Below are positions 4,623 through 6,364 of a stretch of DNA of 6,364 nt, piece after piece. The position numbers and the translations under genes were made by a program. The stretch's first letter is position 1, and each line of letters starts with the position of its first letter. This stretch comes from a bacterium (GTDB lineage: Bacteria > Bipolaricaulota > Bipolaricaulia > UBA7950 > UBA9294). Under the pieces are notes generated by a model that saw nothing but the letters and a program-made list of their open reading frames with translations, was not told where the DNA came from and did no database searches. The stretch is from assembly GCA_030671645.1 (NCBI GenBank), contig DAOVHV010000060.1, positions 1-6,364 of the forward strand, in the 5' to 3' direction.

Positions 4623-6104
4623 TTGAAGAAGAAAACGTGGATCGTTCTTCTCGTTGTTCTCGCCGCGAGTACTCTTGCCGCCTGGACGAGCCAGGCAACC
4701 GAGATTGTCTACTTCCCCGAACCCGGCTGCCCCGCATGTCAGCGATTCGGGGAATTTCTCGAAGAGATGGAAGAGACTCACGCCGAGCTGACGGTCCTCC
4801 GATATGAGATTCAGACTTTCGAAGCACGCGAGATCCTTGGTAGGCTGTTGTCCGTCTACCAAGCGGAGCTTGGACCTGTGCCTCTGCTGTTTGTTGGCGA
4901 TGTGGCGATGGTCCGGGACACATTCTACGGTCTCAGTGACGAACCGATCGTCCAATCTGAGGACGAGGCGAGAGAGACCATCGAGCGGCTGATCGAAGAC
5001 GCCATTGCGCAGGAAGCTCCATCCCCGTTGGAACGACTGGCGTCTGTTGCGACGGAACTTGTCTATGTTTCCGCTGAAGACTGTGACGACTGCGAATCGT
5101 TCGAGGAAATCTTGGTTTCAATTGTGGCCCGGTACCCTGATGCGACCGTCCATCACCTGCTCGTTGGGACGGAAGACGCAGATACTGCGTTCGCTGCTCT
5201 GAAACGGCTGCACGGCATTATCGGACAGCCTCCGGCGGTCTTCGTTGCCGACACGGCCCTCATTGGGAACGTGGTCTACCAACGTGGGAAGCCATCGCAA
5301 TCGTTCCCTTCCACCGAGCAAGCGTTCGAGGAGTTGGAGGGAGAGATTGCCCTTGCGGTCGAAGCCAAAGCTAGTTCGCCACTGGATAGAGTTCGGTTGC
5401 AGCAGAGCGTAACGTTGTGGGCCGTCATCGTTGCCGCGGCACTCGATTCGATCAATCCATGTGACTTTGCGGTGCTCATCCTTCTCCTGGGAACGTTGCT
5501 CGTCATCGGCCGGCGCGGCAAAGTGCTTGGGGCGGGGATCTCCTTCTCCGTGGCAATCTACATCGCCTACTTTCTGATGGGGTTCCTCGTCTATTCGCTT
5601 CTCGGAATGACGATCGGGACGCGCAACTTCCGCCAACCGTTCATTCTGACCGTCTCCGCGGTGGCGATCCTCGTCGGCCTTTGGCAGATGAAGGATCTCC
5701 TCTGGTACGGGAAGTGGTTCAGTATCGAGGTCCCCGAGAGATGGAAGCCCGCGGTGAAGAAGATGACATCGTCCGCGGTCACCATCCCCGGCGCTTTCGT
5801 CGCCGGCCTCGTCGACGCGTTGTTCCTTGCTCCCTGCACATCGGGGCCGTATCTTGCCATCCTGTCACTACTGTCGCAGACCACGGATCGAATGAAGGGA
5901 ATCGGCCTGCTCCTCCTCTACAACCTGATCTTCATCATCCCGCTTCTGCTGATCACCCTCGGAGTGCACTTTGGCTTCACGACGACGGCACGGGCCGAAC
6001 GATGGCGCTCGGCACGCCTGGGCACGCTCCACTTCATCTCGGGGCTCGTCATGGTCGTCCTCGGCGTCGCGATGATCATCGGTGTTCAGCTGGGATACCT
6101 CTAG
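4623..6104 (+). CDS. Tandem thioredoxin-like domains fused to a CcdA/DsbD-type membrane domain (493 aa)
   Basis: The start is TTG at 4623, supported by AAGGAG at 4611-4616 and by the classic signal start MKKKTWIVLLVVLAAS. Residues 1-25 form the signal sequence. Domain 1 (about 26-130) is thioredoxin/glutaredoxin-like, with a strand EIVYF, the active site GCPACQ (C36, C39) and a cis-proline in GPVPLLFVGD (P87). Domain 2 (about 144-247) repeats the plan with ELVYVSAEDCDDCESF (C154, C157) and GQPPAVFVAD (P204). Residues 262-490 form six membrane helices of the CcdA type. The key pair is C280 (DSINPCDFAVLILL) and C405 (VDALFLAPCTSGPY), which in CcdA and DsbD carry electrons across the bilayer. 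Both thioredoxin domains lie before the membrane part and face outward, unlike DsbD, which ends in thioredoxin. The likely role is passing reductant from cytoplasmic thioredoxin to extracytoplasmic substrates, possibly the neighbouring cysteine-rich lipoprotein or c-type cytochrome maturation. The substrate is unknown. Confidence 0.9.
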   Translation: MKKKTWIVLLVVLAASTLAAWTSQATEIVYFPEPGCPACQRFGEFLEEMEETHAELTVLRYEIQTFEAREILGRLLSVYQAELGPVPLLFVGDVAMVRDTFYGLSDEPIVQSEDEARETIERLIEDAIAQEAPSPLERLASVATELVYVSAEDCDDCESFEEILVSIVARYPDATVHHLLVGTEDADTAFAALKRLHGIIGQPPAVFVADTALIGNVVYQRGKPSQSFPSTEQAFEELEGEIALAVEAKASSPLDRVRLQQSVTLWAVIVAAALDSINPCDFAVLILLLGTLLVIGRRGKVLGAGISFSVAIYIAYFLMGFLVYSLLGMTIGTRNFRQPFILTVSAVAILVGLWQMKDLLWYGKWFSIEVPERWKPAVKKMTSSAVTIPGAFVAGLVDALFLAPCTSGPYLAILSLLSQTTDRMKGIGLLLLYNLIFIIPLLLITLGVHFGFTTTARAERWRSARLGTLHFISGLVMVVLGVAMIIGVQLGYL

Positions 6105-6118
6105 GCGAACCGTTCGCC
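6104..6118 (+). terminator. Short hairpin at the fusion gene stop, weak terminator candidate
   Basis: GGCGAAC (6104-6110) and GTTCGCC (6112-6118) form a perfect inverted repeat that begins on the last base of the stop codon. With a realistic loop the stem is 6 bp. No T run follows, so the terminator function is doubtful. Confidence 0.3.
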
Positions 6119-6325
6119 GGTCTCCTGCCCCCAATACGAGCTTGCCCTTCATCCATTCAACGCACTACTCGGCTGCGAGTGGGATTTCGGGGACATCTCT
6201 GACTGCAGAGCGCGTCGTCGAACGAGAAGAATCCTAAAAGCGAAGATCCGACCCCAAGATTGTCTATCAGTGCCCTTGGTCCAGCGCCCGATTGTGTGCA
6301 TGATGGACACGGAGGTGCCGGGACT
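6119..6325. other. Intergenic region, no gene recognised
   Basis: All frames are short or lack a ribosome binding site. A small inverted repeat, ACTCG/CGAGT with a GCTG loop, lies near 6165-6180. GGAGG at 6311-6315 belongs to the possible gene that follows. No clear promoter is visible. Confidence 0.35.
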
Positions 6326-6364
6326 GTGCCCATTGAGCCGATTACCTATCGCGAAGGTGCCGTG
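6326..6364 (+). CDS. Possible start of a gene cut by the right edge (13 codons)
   Basis: A GTG at 6326 follows GGAGG (6311-6315) at a rather long 10-nt gap and reads (M)PIEPITYREGAV to the window end. The pattern I-E-P-I-x-(Y/W)-x-x-G-A-(V/L) is reminiscent of the N-terminus of MtnA, methylthioribose-1-phosphate isomerase. Thirteen residues are far too few to name it. A competing frame from the ATG pair near 6300 also stays open to the edge but has no ribosome binding site and a less protein-like sequence. Confidence 0.3.
   Translation, partial: MPIEPITYREGAV

Noticed and set aside
5681..6202. Plus-strand open frame of 173 codons, Arg/Pro/His-rich
   Set aside because: It is a shadow of the CcdA-type membrane domain; its composition is typical of an out-of-frame GC-rich reading.

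Overview
This 6.4 kb window comes from a bacterial genome of moderately high GC content. Genes have strong AGGAGG-type ribosome binding sites. Several products are predicted to be exported: two lipoproteins and two polytopic proteins with N-terminal signal sequences. This suggests a bacterium with an active envelope thiol chemistry, probably a diderm and probably uncultivated. The sequence alone does not allow a phylum assignment.

Left part, minus strand. Positions 1-968 hold the N-terminal 322 residues of a beta-propeller lipoprotein with five Asp-box repeats, running off the left edge. Next, reading leftward on the same strand, come two very small genes. One (1129-1287) encodes a 52-residue ferredoxin-like iron-sulfur protein with an unusual CxCCCxC motif. 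The other (1447-1563) encodes a 38-residue Lys/Ala-rich basic protein. The gaps around them carry dense perfect inverted repeats. Three of these share the plan AATGG - hairpin - CTTG and look like a small palindromic repeat family. Positions 1858-3669 encode a complete DsbD (thiol:disulfide interchange protein) with all three cysteine pairs. Its best start is a non-canonical ATT codon placed ideally behind a strong ribosome binding site.

Right part, plus strand, divergent from dsbD across about 190 bp. Positions 3864-4493 encode a cysteine-rich lipoprotein of unknown function ending in a CGGM motif. Positions 4623-6104 encode a fusion protein: signal sequence, two successive thioredoxin-like domains (CPAC and CDDC), then a six-helix CcdA-type membrane domain. 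A possible new gene begins at 6326 and leaves the window after 13 codons.

The central theme is thiol/electron transfer across the membrane. Two architecturally different DsbD/CcdA-type conduits lie back to back, with a cysteine-rich lipoprotein beside one and a small iron-sulfur protein beside the other. A reasonable inference is that the conduits carry cytoplasmic reducing equivalents to extracytoplasmic thiol proteins and that the cysteine-rich lipoprotein is one client. This is not proven by sequence. No tRNA, rRNA, CRISPR array, transposase or integrase was found.
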